From Lutibacter sp. (GTDB lineage Bacteria; Bacteroidota; Bacteroidia; Flavobacteriales; Flavobacteriaceae), in assembly GCA_030748365.1 (NCBI GenBank), contig JASMME010000057.1, positions 1 through 7,726 on the forward strand: a DNA stretch of 7,726 bases, read 5' to 3'. The position numbers and the translations under genes were made by a program. The notes beneath the pieces are model-generated. The model saw only the letters and a program-made list of their open reading frames with translations, searched no databases and was not told the DNA's origin. Each line of letters opens with the position of its first letter. Within the stretch, counting starts at the first letter, position 1. This document shows, in pieces, positions 1-6,350 of the stretch.

Positions 1-1447
1 CATGCAAGAAGCAGGTGCCAGCCCTGAAATTGAACTGGCTTATACACTTGCCAATGGGCTTGAATACCTCAAAACAGGTATTAAAAGTGGTATGGACATC
101 GATGAATTTGCCCCCCGCCTATCCTTTTTCTGGGCCATAGGCATGGACCACTTTAGCGAAATCGCGAAAATGCGTGCCGCCAGGATGTTATGGGCAAAAA
201 TCGTTCAACAATTTCAGCCTAAAAATCCAAAGTCGATGTCTTTGCGAACCCACTGCCAGACCAGTGGTTGGAGCCTAACGGCCCAGGATCCTTTCAACAA
301 TGTTGCCCGCACTACCATTGAAGCGATGGCGGCAGCATTGGGCGGTACCCAAAGCCTGCACACCAATGCCCTGGACGAGGCCATTGCCCTACCGACAGAT
401 TTTTCTGCCAGGATTGCTAGGAATACACAGCTCTACCTACAGGAAGAAACCGGGATTACCCAAACTGTGGATCCTTGGGCAGGGTCAGATATCGTGGAAA
501 AACGTACGGCCGACATCGCAGAAAAAGCCTGGGAACTCATGGAAGAAGTGGCTGCCCTGGGTGGGATGACCCAAGCCATTGAGCAAGGAATTCCCAAAAT
601 GCGAATCGAAGAAGCGGCAGCCAGAAAACAGGCAAAAATTGACAGTAACCAAGACATCATTGTGGGGGTAAACAAATACCGTTTGGAAGAAGAGGATCCC
701 TTACAAATTCTGGAGGTTGACAATGAAGCAGTCAGGGCCTCACAAATAGAGCGCTTGAAAACCCTCAAATCAAACAGGGATGAAAAAGCCCTGCAAAAAG
801 CACTGGCAGCCCTGACGCAGGGTGCGGCCACAGGAAAAGGTAATTTATTGGCCCTGTCTATAGAAGCAGCCAAAAAAAGGGCTACCTTGGGAGAAATTTC
901 CGAAGCCTTGGAAACGGTTTTCGGAAGGTACAAAGCAAGCATTCAAACAATCTCAGGCGTGTACAAAAAAGAAATAAAAGCAGACCACGACTTTCAGCAG
1001 GCCCAGAAACTGGCTGATACCTTTGCCGAATTAGCAGGTAGAAGGCCTAGGATAATGATCGCAAAACTGGGACAAGACGGCCATGACAGGGGCGCCAAGG
1101 TTGTGTCTACCGGCTATGCAGACCTGGGCTTTGATGTCGATATCGGGCCTTTGTTCCAGACCCCTGAAGAAGCTGTTAAACAAGCGGTAGAAAACGATGT
1201 ACATGTACTTGGTATTTCTTCCCTGGCTGCAGGTCATAAAACACTCATTCCACAGGTCATTGCGGCACTAAAAGCCTATAAACGAACAGACATCATGGTC
1301 ATTGCCGGGGGGGTAATACCCGAACAGGACTACGATTTTCTTTTTGAGGCCGGAGTTGTTGGTATTTTTGGTCCAGGTACTAAAATCTCAAAAGCGGCTA
1401 TCGAGATCCTAAGCGTGTTGATGGACGCAGGTGACTACGGGGATTGA
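1..1447 (+). CDS. Methylmalonyl-CoA mutase, large (catalytic) subunit, 5' partial
   Basis: Adenosylcobalamin-dependent enzyme of the cytoplasm that interconverts (R)-methylmalonyl-CoA and succinyl-CoA in propionate metabolism. The first in-frame Met (position 2) is internal: family members read Y-H-M-Q-E-A-G here, and the single base at position 1 fits the last base of that His codon, so the catalytic Tyr/His pair lies just outside the window. About 480 of roughly 700 residues are present. Residues 1-250 finish the substrate-binding TIM barrel ([19 protein letters not shown], then [20 protein letters not shown]). A charged linker follows, then the C-terminal cobalamin domain from about residue 345. 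The DxHxxG motif is intact: Asp359 and His361 (the cobalt ligand) at 1076-1084, with Lys355 before it. The ORF ends in TGA with no frameshift. The small subunit is expected upstream but is not visible. Family assignment is very secure; the strand and the 73-bp gap leave it open whether the lipoprotein gene is co-transcribed. Confidence 0.97.
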   Translation, partial: MQEAGASPEIELAYTLANGLEYLKTGIKSGMDIDEFAPRLSFFWAIGMDHFSEIAKMRAARMLWAKIVQQFQPKNPKSMSLRTHCQTSGWSLTAQDPFNNVARTTIEAMAAALGGTQSLHTNALDEAIALPTDFSARIARNTQLYLQEETGITQTVDPWAGSDIVEKRTADIAEKAWELMEEVAALGGMTQAIEQGIPKMRIEEAAARKQAKIDSNQDIIVGVNKYRLEEEDPLQILEVDNEAVRASQIERLKTLKSNRDEKALQKALAALTQGAATGKGNLLALSIEAAKKRATLGEISEALETVFGRYKASIQTISGVYKKEIKADHDFQQAQKLADTFAELAGRRPRIMIAKLGQDGHDRGAKVVSTGYADLGFDVDIGPLFQTPEEAVKQAVENDVHVLGISSLAAGHKTLIPQVIAALKAYKRTDIMVIAGGVIPEQDYDFLFEAGVVGIFGPGTKISKAAIEILSVLMDAGDYGD

Positions 1448-1520
1448 CCAGTGCACTTTCTTTATCCGTAGTTGGCAAAAATAACTGTACTATCTATTTA
1501 AACACCCAAAAGGCAAGGCG

Positions 1521-2138
1521 ATGAAATTTACCTACTTCTACTTAATTAGCTTCCTTATAAGCCTGGGTTGCGGCAAACAGCAGAACGCCCATCTGTCGGA
1601 GGTTCAAGACTTCCGATACCAACTAAACTTGCTATTTGCCGATACGGAAAGGTCGCCCCTTAAAAAATCCGCTATCAAGACGTTCAAAGGGCTTTCTTTT
1701 TTTGAATTCAATCCTGCGTTTCGGGTGGAAGCAGTATTGAAATTGACCCCTGATGCCCCAGTTTTCGAAATGAAAACCACTACAGAACGCCTGCCTCTTT
1801 ACAAAAAGTACGCAGAGGCGAGTTTCGTATTAGCAGGAAGAGAGAGGCGCCTGAACCTCTTCCAGTTACAAGATCCTTTGTCGACCGGAACGGAAGCCCC
1901 CCATTTGTTCTTACCCTTCAATGACCTGAGCAACGGCAAGAGTACGTATGGCGGTGGCAGGTATATGAACCTGCCTATTCCACCGGCAGGCAGCACCCAT
2001 ATTACCATCGATTTTAACCAATCGTACAATCCTTACTGCGCTTATAATGAAAAATATTCCTGCCCGATTCCCCCCGTAGCAAACAACCTAGATATTAATA
2101 TCCTGGCCGGAATCAAGGCTTATAAAAAACCCCAATAA
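1521..2138 (+). CDS. DUF1684 family lipoprotein
   Basis: A 205-residue protein of unknown function. The N-terminus is a short lipoprotein signal (hydrophobic residues 3-15, lipobox S-L-G-C with Cys17), so the mature protein is probably lipid-anchored in the envelope. The C-terminal half carries the DUF1684 pattern: FLPFNDLSNGKSTYGGGRY around residues 130-148, then DFNQSYNPYCAY (164-175), CPIPP (181-185) and a following Asn pair. The two Cys residues 173 and 181 sit in the conserved part. Length and domain position fit the usual single-domain DUF1684 lipoproteins. The ATG is chosen because it directly precedes the signal sequence; a purine-rich AAGGCAAGG lies just upstream but may not act as a ribosome site in this phylum. 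It follows the mutase gene by 73 bp and ends 3 bp before the shared palindrome. No metabolic link to the mutase can be claimed. Confidence 0.88.
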   Translation: MKFTYFYLISFLISLGCGKQQNAHLSEVQDFRYQLNLLFADTERSPLKKSAIKTFKGLSFFEFNPAFRVEAVLKLTPDAPVFEMKTTTERLPLYKKYAEASFVLAGRERRLNLFQLQDPLSTGTEAPHLFLPFNDLSNGKSTYGGGRYMNLPIPPAGSTHITIDFNQSYNPYCAYNEKYSCPIPPVANNLDINILAGIKAYKKPQ

Positions 2139-2141
2139 AAA

Positions 2142-2171
2142 AATGCGGCGCTTTGTACAAAGCGCCGCATT
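2142..2171 (-). terminator. Perfect 30-bp palindromic terminator between convergent genes
   Basis: The sequence from 2142 to 2171 equals its own reverse complement, with GC-rich arms (GCGGCGC) around a TTTGTACAAA centre. It lies 21 bp past the stop of the ammonium transporter on the minus strand and 3 bp past the lipoprotein stop on the plus strand. On the minus strand it is followed by a run of T (complement of the A-run at 2137-2141), a standard intrinsic terminator. On the plus strand no T-run follows, so termination of the lipoprotein transcript would rest on the hairpin alone or be weaker. Confidence 0.85.
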
Positions 2172-2192
2172 CACCGTAATTACACCATACAA

Positions 2193-3434
2193 TCAATGCT
2201 GATTCAGGCGAAAGTCTGGATAAGCGTCCATCCCGTGTTCGTGGATATCCAACCCTTCTTGCTCTTCTTCTTTCGAAACGCGGATTCCAATGGTTTTCTT
2301 CAAAGTATAGATGATCATAAAAGCGGTTATGACACAAAAGGCCCCTATAGAAAGTACCCCTATGGCCTGGTAACCCAGTTGCTCCCAACCGGCCTTGTCA
2401 CCAAAGATGCCTACAGCTAGGGTGCCCCATATACCGCAGATCAAATGTACGGCAATGGCCCCTACAGGATCATCCAATCGCAAACGATCGATAAAGTTAA
2501 CCCCTATAACGATCAGTGCACCGGCTATGGCTCCGATAACAATCGCATCAGTAACCGACATAAGATCGGCCCCAGCAGTGATCCCTACCAAACCACCTAG
2601 GATTCCGTTTAAAAACATAGACAGGTCGTATTGTTTGTACCGTAGCAAGGAGACCAAAAAGGCACCTAAGCCACCAGCAGCGGCAGCGATACAGGTAGTT
2701 ACCAACACCAAAGAAGTAGCGCCGGGATCTGCTGAGAGTACAGAGCCTCCGTTAAAACCGAACCAACCGAGCCACAGTATCAGCACCCCAGCGGTGGCCA
2801 GGGGAATGTTATGCCCAGGAATCACGCCTATGGATCCGTCCTTTTTGAATTTTCCTATCCTTGCTCCGAGAAGGTAAACCGCTACCAAAGCAGCCCATCC
2901 GCCTACAGAATGTACCAAGGTCGACCCTGCAAAATCGTAGAAACCAAGGGTATCCAAGAAGCCGCCGCCCCATTTCCACGAGCCAGCAATAGGATATACG
3001 AGGCCCACATAAAAAATGGTAAAGAGCATAAAGGCGCCTAGTTTGATGCGCTCTGCTACAGCTCCCGAAACGATGGTAGCCGCCGTGGCAGCAAACATAC
3101 CCTGAAATAAGAAATCAGTCCAGTAGGTATAGCCTTCATTGTAAGTAAGATCGAGACTACCGTCAACCACCGGGGAAGAAAGCCCAAAGAGGTCGAAAAA
3201 ATAAGCTGGTATCACCCCACCAATAAATGAACCTGGGTACATCAGGTTAAATCCGACCAGTGCATACAGTACAAGCCCTATGGTGATAATAAAAATGTTT
3301 TTAAATAGTATGTTAATCGTGTTTTTTTGTCGTGTAAACCCAATCTCCAGAAGTGAAAAGCCAAGATGCATAAAAAATACCAATGCGGTACATATCATCA
3401 TCCATACGTTGTTTACAGTCAATAAGTTTTCCAT
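2193..3434 (-). CDS. Ammonium transporter (Amt family), module 1
   Basis: A 413-residue inner-membrane ammonium channel with the usual 11 membrane helices of the Amt/Mep/Rh family. The pore residues of E. coli AmtB can be matched with a constant offset at first: Phe114 (outer Phe gate), Trp155 in the KWGGG segment, Asp167 in DFAGSTLVHS, and the twin histidines His175 and His330 (AIAVH); Phe227 and Ser231 lie in GWFGFNGGS. The cytoplasmic tail VSKEEEQEGLDIHEHGMDAYP has the form that docks P-II proteins. No cleavable signal peptide is seen: the protein begins directly at the first helix. Its start lies 23 bp after the stop of the upstream glnK (the P-II that probably gates it), so the two form an operon. 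Transcription ends at the palindromic terminator. All channel residues are present, so it should be a working transporter rather than a degenerate copy. Confidence 0.97.
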   Translation of the reverse strand: MENLLTVNNVWMMICTALVFFMHLGFSLLEIGFTRQKNTINILFKNIFIITIGLVLYALVGFNLMYPGSFIGGVIPAYFFDLFGLSSPVVDGSLDLTYNEGYTYWTDFLFQGMFAATAATIVSGAVAERIKLGAFMLFTIFYVGLVYPIAGSWKWGGGFLDTLGFYDFAGSTLVHSVGGWAALVAVYLLGARIGKFKKDGSIGVIPGHNIPLATAGVLILWLGWFGFNGGSVLSADPGATSLVLVTTCIAAAAGGLGAFLVSLLRYKQYDLSMFLNGILGGLVGITAGADLMSVTDAIVIGAIAGALIVIGVNFIDRLRLDDPVGAIAVHLICGIWGTLAVGIFGDKAGWEQLGYQAIGVLSIGAFCVITAFMIIYTLKKTIGIRVSKEEEQEGLDIHEHGMDAYPDFRLNQH

Positions 3435-3457
3435 TAGATAGTTTTGTTTAGTTGGTA

Positions 3458-3796
3458 TTAATTTAACGATTCGAATCCGCGTTCTTTGGTCCTGATTCTG
3501 TATGCCTCCTCAACGTTGGAAACAAATATTTTTCCATCTCCTACATTGCCCGTATAGGCCGCTTTCAAAAGGGCTTCAATGGTTCTTTCCAAAAAAGGTT
3601 CTGATACAACAACGGAGAGAAAACGTCGCTGGATATCAGTTGTACTGTAGCTTACACCACGGTATACATGCCCTTGTTTTTCATTGCCCACACCGGTTAC
3701 ATCCCAGTAACTGAAAAAATTAACCTCAATACTGTGTAAGGCCTCCTTGACCTCATCAAATTTTGATTTTCTAATAATTGCCTCAATTTTTTTCAT
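3458..3796 (-). CDS. glnK: P-II family nitrogen regulator (GlnK-like), module 1
   Basis: A 112-residue P-II signalling protein; family members form trimers, bind ATP/ADP and 2-oxoglutarate, and plug Amt channels when nitrogen is plentiful. Visible features are the N-terminal MKKIEAIIRKSKF strand, a T-loop with Tyr50 in YRGVSY (equivalent to E. coli Tyr51), and the C-terminal nucleotide signature TGNVGDGKIFV (82-92) with Lys89, then Arg100 and Arg102. The T-loop is unusual: it reads GVGNEKQGHVYRG where GlnB has GFGRQKGHTELYRG, so it is one residue shorter, with Asn38-Glu39 in place of Arg38-Gln39, residues that in GlnB contact ATP, Mg and 2-oxoglutarate. YRGVSY also departs from the classic uridylylation pattern Y-[KR]-G-[AS]-[AE]-Y. 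It is 81% identical (91/112) to the other P-II in this window and lies directly upstream of an amt gene. The glnK name rests on that linkage. Confidence 0.95.
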   Translation of the reverse strand: MKKIEAIIRKSKFDEVKEALHSIEVNFFSYWDVTGVGNEKQGHVYRGVSYSTTDIQRRFLSVVVSEPFLERTIEALLKAAYTGNVGDGKIFVSNVEEAYRIRTKERGFESLN

Positions 3797-3886
3797 CTGC
3801 TTAAAATTTTAATGATTACCAACGTGAAAAAAAACAAAAAACATGCTCATTCCACAAAATGCTGATTTATTCACCTGGTTTAAGGG

Positions 3887-3894
3887 CAAAAGTA
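3887..3894 (-). promoter_or_regulatory. Predicted -7 promoter box of the glnK-amt operon (module 1)
   Basis: The minus strand reads TACTTTTG, an exact match to the Bacteroidota -7 element TAnnTTTG. It is 92 bp upstream of the glnK start, giving a predicted leader of roughly 85 nt. An identical box sits at the same place relative to the operator dyads in the second module. No clear TTTG/TTG -33 element is seen; that position is covered by the edge of the proximal dyad. Confidence 0.7.
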
Positions 3895-3910
3895 TTAATA
3901 TATTTCTTAT

Positions 3911-3983
3911 ACCCCTTGTTTTTTAGGGGTCATTCATACATTTTTATTGTTTTAATAATTTAGACCCCTATTTTTTGAAGGTT
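3911..3983 (-). promoter_or_regulatory. Paired 20-bp operator dyads upstream of glnK (module 1)
   Basis: Two dyads, given on the plus strand. The proximal one at 3911-3930 is ACCCCTTGTTTTTTAGGGGT, with perfect 6-bp arms around an 8-bp T-rich centre. The distal one at 3964-3983 is ACCCCTATTTTTTGAAGGTT, with an intact left arm and a decayed right arm. Their starts are 53 bp apart, about five helical turns. The same pair with the same spacing precedes the other glnK. They are inferred to bind a dimeric nitrogen regulator; which protein binds is unknown. Confidence 0.65.
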
Positions 3984-4081
3984 TAGTATTTTAATATGCC
4001 GTCAAAGCTTGTTAGACCTGTCATAAAAATGGTTCAGGATTATATAAATTGTTTATTTTTTATGCACTACAAGGTGTTTTG

Positions 4082-4114
4082 TAAAAAACCTGCCCGGAAT
4101 CTCTTCCGGACAGG
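4082..4114 (-). terminator. Intrinsic terminator of the glnK-amt-porin operon
   Basis: On the minus strand an 11-bp stem (4104-4114 with 4089-4099) closes on a four-base GAGA loop of the GNRA type and is followed at once by six T (4083-4088). The single departure from perfect pairing is a G-U wobble on the minus-strand RNA; read on the plus strand it would be an A-C mismatch. That asymmetry and the T-run set the direction. It lies about 90 bp beyond the porin stop. Confidence 0.88.
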
Positions 4115-4205
4115 CCATCCTACAATAACTAATAGCAATTTCTTGATAAGTAGGTTTTCAATAATGCTCAAGCACATAAGGACATGCGCAAAGACACATT
4201 ACCTA

Positions 4206-4898
4206 CTATAGTGAAAAACCAACAGTCAGGAAAATATTCTCTGCATCTGGGTTTACAATCAGGGCAGCATTGACAGGCAGACTGAACGACTCTGTCAGCG
4301 CAATCTCTTTGGCTGCACTGATCCCTAGGTTGATAAGCCCCGATCCTTCCGTAGCATAGTAACCGTTGCCATCTGAGAAAACAGCTCCCGCGAACAGTCC
4401 AACCTCAGTATCGCCTGCCGTAAATCCATGGCTGATCTCAGCATAGGTCGCATAGGCTTCTTCTCCAGCCTCATCCTTGTCACCAGAAACATTGGTGGCT
4501 AGGGTAATTCCTACACTGCCCAAAGAGAGAGAAGCCGTGAGTTCGAATACGTGGCCGTCATAGTCAAAATAGCTCCCTTCCACCCCTTCTTCTGGGAAGA
4601 AATAGTCAGTAACTGTCAGTGAAATAGCATCGCTGATACTATAAGTCAGGTACAAATCTGCTTCCTGTGCGGTGTTAGCACCTCCGGTAGAATAAGCCGC
4701 CCAGGCACCGATAGCGAGGTTTCCGCTGGAAAATTCAACATAGGGTTGAATACTAGGACTGGCCCCTCCAAACTGAAGACCTCTCCAAACATAACGCGAC
4801 TGTACATCCACACCCAGATCAACGGAGGACTGAGCACTGAGACTGTTAGCGGTAAAAACCACTGTTAAAACGAGTAATACTTTTTTAATTGTTTTCAT
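4206..4898 (-). CDS. Putative outer-membrane porin, TorF / Gcw_chp-like family
   Basis: A 230-residue exported protein. A signal peptide with Lys-Lys and a long hydrophobic core ends in L-S-A|Q at residues 20-23. The mature part is rich in alternating polar/hydrophobic strands with Gly, Ser and aromatic residues, as in a small beta-barrel. DVQSRYVWRGLQFGGASPSI (31-50) followed by the acidic, aromatic-rich YSISDAISLTVTDYFFPEEG region matches my recollection of the Gcw_chp family, whose members begin with a D-V-x-S-x-Y-V-W-R-G motif and often sit beside glnK-amtB in Proteobacteria. The C-terminus (FLTVGFSL) is amphipathic with an aromatic residue near the end, as in outer-membrane proteins. It starts 53 bp after the amt stop with no promoter or terminator between them, so it is probably the third gene of that operon. 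A role in passage of ammonium or small amines across the outer membrane is inferred from context alone. Confidence 0.8.
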   Translation of the reverse strand: MKTIKKVLLVLTVVFTANSLSAQSSVDLGVDVQSRYVWRGLQFGGASPSIQPYVEFSSGNLAIGAWAAYSTGGANTAQEADLYLTYSISDAISLTVTDYFFPEEGVEGSYFDYDGHVFELTASLSLGSVGITLATNVSGDKDEAGEEAYATYAEISHGFTAGDTEVGLFAGAVFSDGNGYYATEGSGLINLGISAAKEIALTESFSLPVNAALIVNPDAENIFLTVGFSL

Positions 4899-4951
4899 TG
4901 TTAAAATAGTTATTTGTTTATGAAATTTTATAGTTAGTCAATAGATAATAT

Positions 4952-6322
4952 TTAGTTATAGACATTTGTTTTGTGCTCGTGCATATCAAGACCGTCTATC
5001 TCTTCTTCCTTTGAAACCCTTACTCCGATGGTCTTCTTTAAGACATAGAATACGATAAAAGAAGTAACGATGGCCCAAGCCCCTATAGCAAAGACTCCAA
5101 TGGCCTGTACTTTTAGTTGTGCGAAGCCGCCGCCGTATAACAATCCACCATCTGTGGCAAACACCCCTACCAATAGGGTACCAATAGCACCGGCTACACC
5201 GTGCACTGAAATGGCACCAACCGGATCATCAACCTTCAGTTTCTTATCGATAAAATCAATGGACAATACCACTACGATTCCTGCTATGATACCGATGATA
5301 AAGGCTCCCATAGGATTGACCGCAGCACAACCCGCCGTAATGGCTACCAAACCAGCCAAAGCACCGTTTAGTGTCATAGAAATATCAGGTCGTCCATACT
5401 TAACCCAGGAAACGATCAGGGCTGTAACTGCCCCTGCTGCTGCCGCTAGGTTAGTGGTAATAATAATACCCGCAACATTGTTTGCACTGGCCCCTGAAAT
5501 GGCCAATTCAGAACCTGCGTTAAAGCCGAACCATCCCAACCAGAGAACAAAAACCCCTAAAGACCCTAAGAGTAGGTTGTGCCCCAAAATAGCATTGGAT
5601 TTTCCATCCGTGTATTTTCCAATCCTGGGTCCTATTAAAATCGCACCGACCAAAGCAGCCCAACCACCAACAGAGTGCACAACAGTAGAACCTGCAAAAT
5701 CGATAAAACCTAAACTTGTCAACCAGCCATCTCCCTGCCATACCCAGTGACCGGAAATGGGGTAAATGACGACCGTCATGATGAGAGAGAACAGAATATA
5801 GGTCGTAAACTTAGTTCGGCCAGCAACTGCTCCAGAAACAATGGTCGCTGCAGTGGCAGCAAACACTGTTTGGAAAAACAGGTTGTGCATATCTGTCGCA
5901 TCGTTGTAGAACCAGCTAGGGCTCCCGATAAAGGACTTGATGGAATCTCCATACATAATCGTATAACCGATGGCCCAAAAACCAATACTACCTATACAGA
6001 GGTCCATAATATTTTTCATCACGATATTCCCAGCATTTTTAGAACGGGTAAAACCGGTCTCTACCAAGGTAAATCCAGCCTGCATAAAAAACACTAAAAT
6101 ACCGGCAATAACGATCCACATCAGGTCGAGTACCGCATCCGATCCCATTACCGCTTCCTCTACGACAGGTTCCAGGGCAGCTACTTCCTGTTCAGCAGCT
6201 ACAGTAGTGGCAGCTATGGTGGTACTCACTTCCTCCACCACTAAGGTATCTTGCGCATAAGCGCCTGTAATAGCCAACAATAGCAATCCTACTATTGATA
6301 GCTTGGTAATTATTTTTTTCAT
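4952..6322 (-). CDS. Ammonium transporter (Amt family) with signal peptide and N-terminal extension, module 2
   Basis: An inner-membrane ammonium channel of 456 residues. The frame is open up to a Met at 6370, but that start would overlap the upstream glnK by 20 bp and add 16 residues in front of a good signal peptide; the Met at 6322 begins MKKIITK plus a hydrophobic core ending A-Y-A|Q (residue 23/24) and leaves a 28-bp gap, so it is preferred. Residues 24-60 form an Ala/Val/Thr/Glu-rich, acidic stretch, probably periplasmic, which the other Amt here lacks. Pore residues are intact: Phe154, Trp195, Asp208 (DFAGSTVVHS), His216 and His374 (ISVH), Phe267, Ser271. The tail shares RVSKEEE-x2-GLD-x-HEH with the other copy but then ends KTNVYN rather than GMDAYPDF. 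AVAGRT (165-170) replaces the usual AVAERI. It is flanked by glnK upstream and the porin gene downstream. Confidence 0.95.
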   Translation of the reverse strand: MKKIITKLSIVGLLLLAITGAYAQDTLVVEEVSTTIAATTVAAEQEVAALEPVVEEAVMGSDAVLDLMWIVIAGILVFFMQAGFTLVETGFTRSKNAGNIVMKNIMDLCIGSIGFWAIGYTIMYGDSIKSFIGSPSWFYNDATDMHNLFFQTVFAATAATIVSGAVAGRTKFTTYILFSLIMTVVIYPISGHWVWQGDGWLTSLGFIDFAGSTVVHSVGGWAALVGAILIGPRIGKYTDGKSNAILGHNLLLGSLGVFVLWLGWFGFNAGSELAISGASANNVAGIIITTNLAAAAGAVTALIVSWVKYGRPDISMTLNGALAGLVAITAGCAAVNPMGAFIIGIIAGIVVVLSIDFIDKKLKVDDPVGAISVHGVAGAIGTLLVGVFATDGGLLYGGGFAQLKVQAIGVFAIGAWAIVTSFIVFYVLKKTIGVRVSKEEEIDGLDMHEHKTNVYN

Positions 6323-6350
6323 AAGTGTTATGATTTTGTTTTTGTTAGTA

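Larger units (their letters stand above)
3797..4205. other. Intergenic region between the two ammonium modules
   Basis: This 409-bp stretch holds no protein-coding gene that can be supported. From right to left it contains about 90 bp of untranslated tail of the porin operon, the intrinsic terminator of that operon (4082-4114), an AT-rich stretch without recognised content (3984-4081), the operator pair (3911-3983), the -7 box (3887-3894), and the glnK leader (3797-3886). The leader includes a 12-bp palindrome TTAAAATTTTAA at 3801-3812 and a 13-codon open frame on the minus strand (3809-3850). Confidence 0.8.

Noticed and set aside
433..942. A 169-codon minus-strand open frame within the mutase gene
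   Set aside because: The plus-strand frame is an unmistakable mutase with intact motifs across this range; the minus-strand translation shows no family features.
2499..2516. Further ACCCCTA-like strings inside amt genes (also near 2355 and 5162)
   Set aside because: They lie in coding sequence, lack the second arm at the right spacing or the T-rich centre, and are explained by Gly-Val/Ile codons on the opposite strand.
3797..4000. Sigma-54 promoter upstream of glnK, as in many Proteobacteria
   Set aside because: No TGGCAC-N5-TTGC-like GG/GC pair is present in either glnK upstream region; the shared TACTTTTG box fits the housekeeping promoter of Bacteroidota.
3996..4211. A 71-codon plus-strand open frame between the two modules
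   Set aside because: It runs through the intrinsic terminator of the opposite strand and into the porin's last codons, has no recognisable domain, and its composition is that of AT-rich non-coding DNA.
5070..5750. A long (226-codon) plus-strand open frame opposite the amt gene of module 2
   Set aside because: It is the antisense shadow of a conserved membrane protein: Gly/Ala/Val/Ile-rich helices read backward give long stop-free frames rich in Pro, Ala and Thr. The same holds for the plus-strand frame at 2395-2877.
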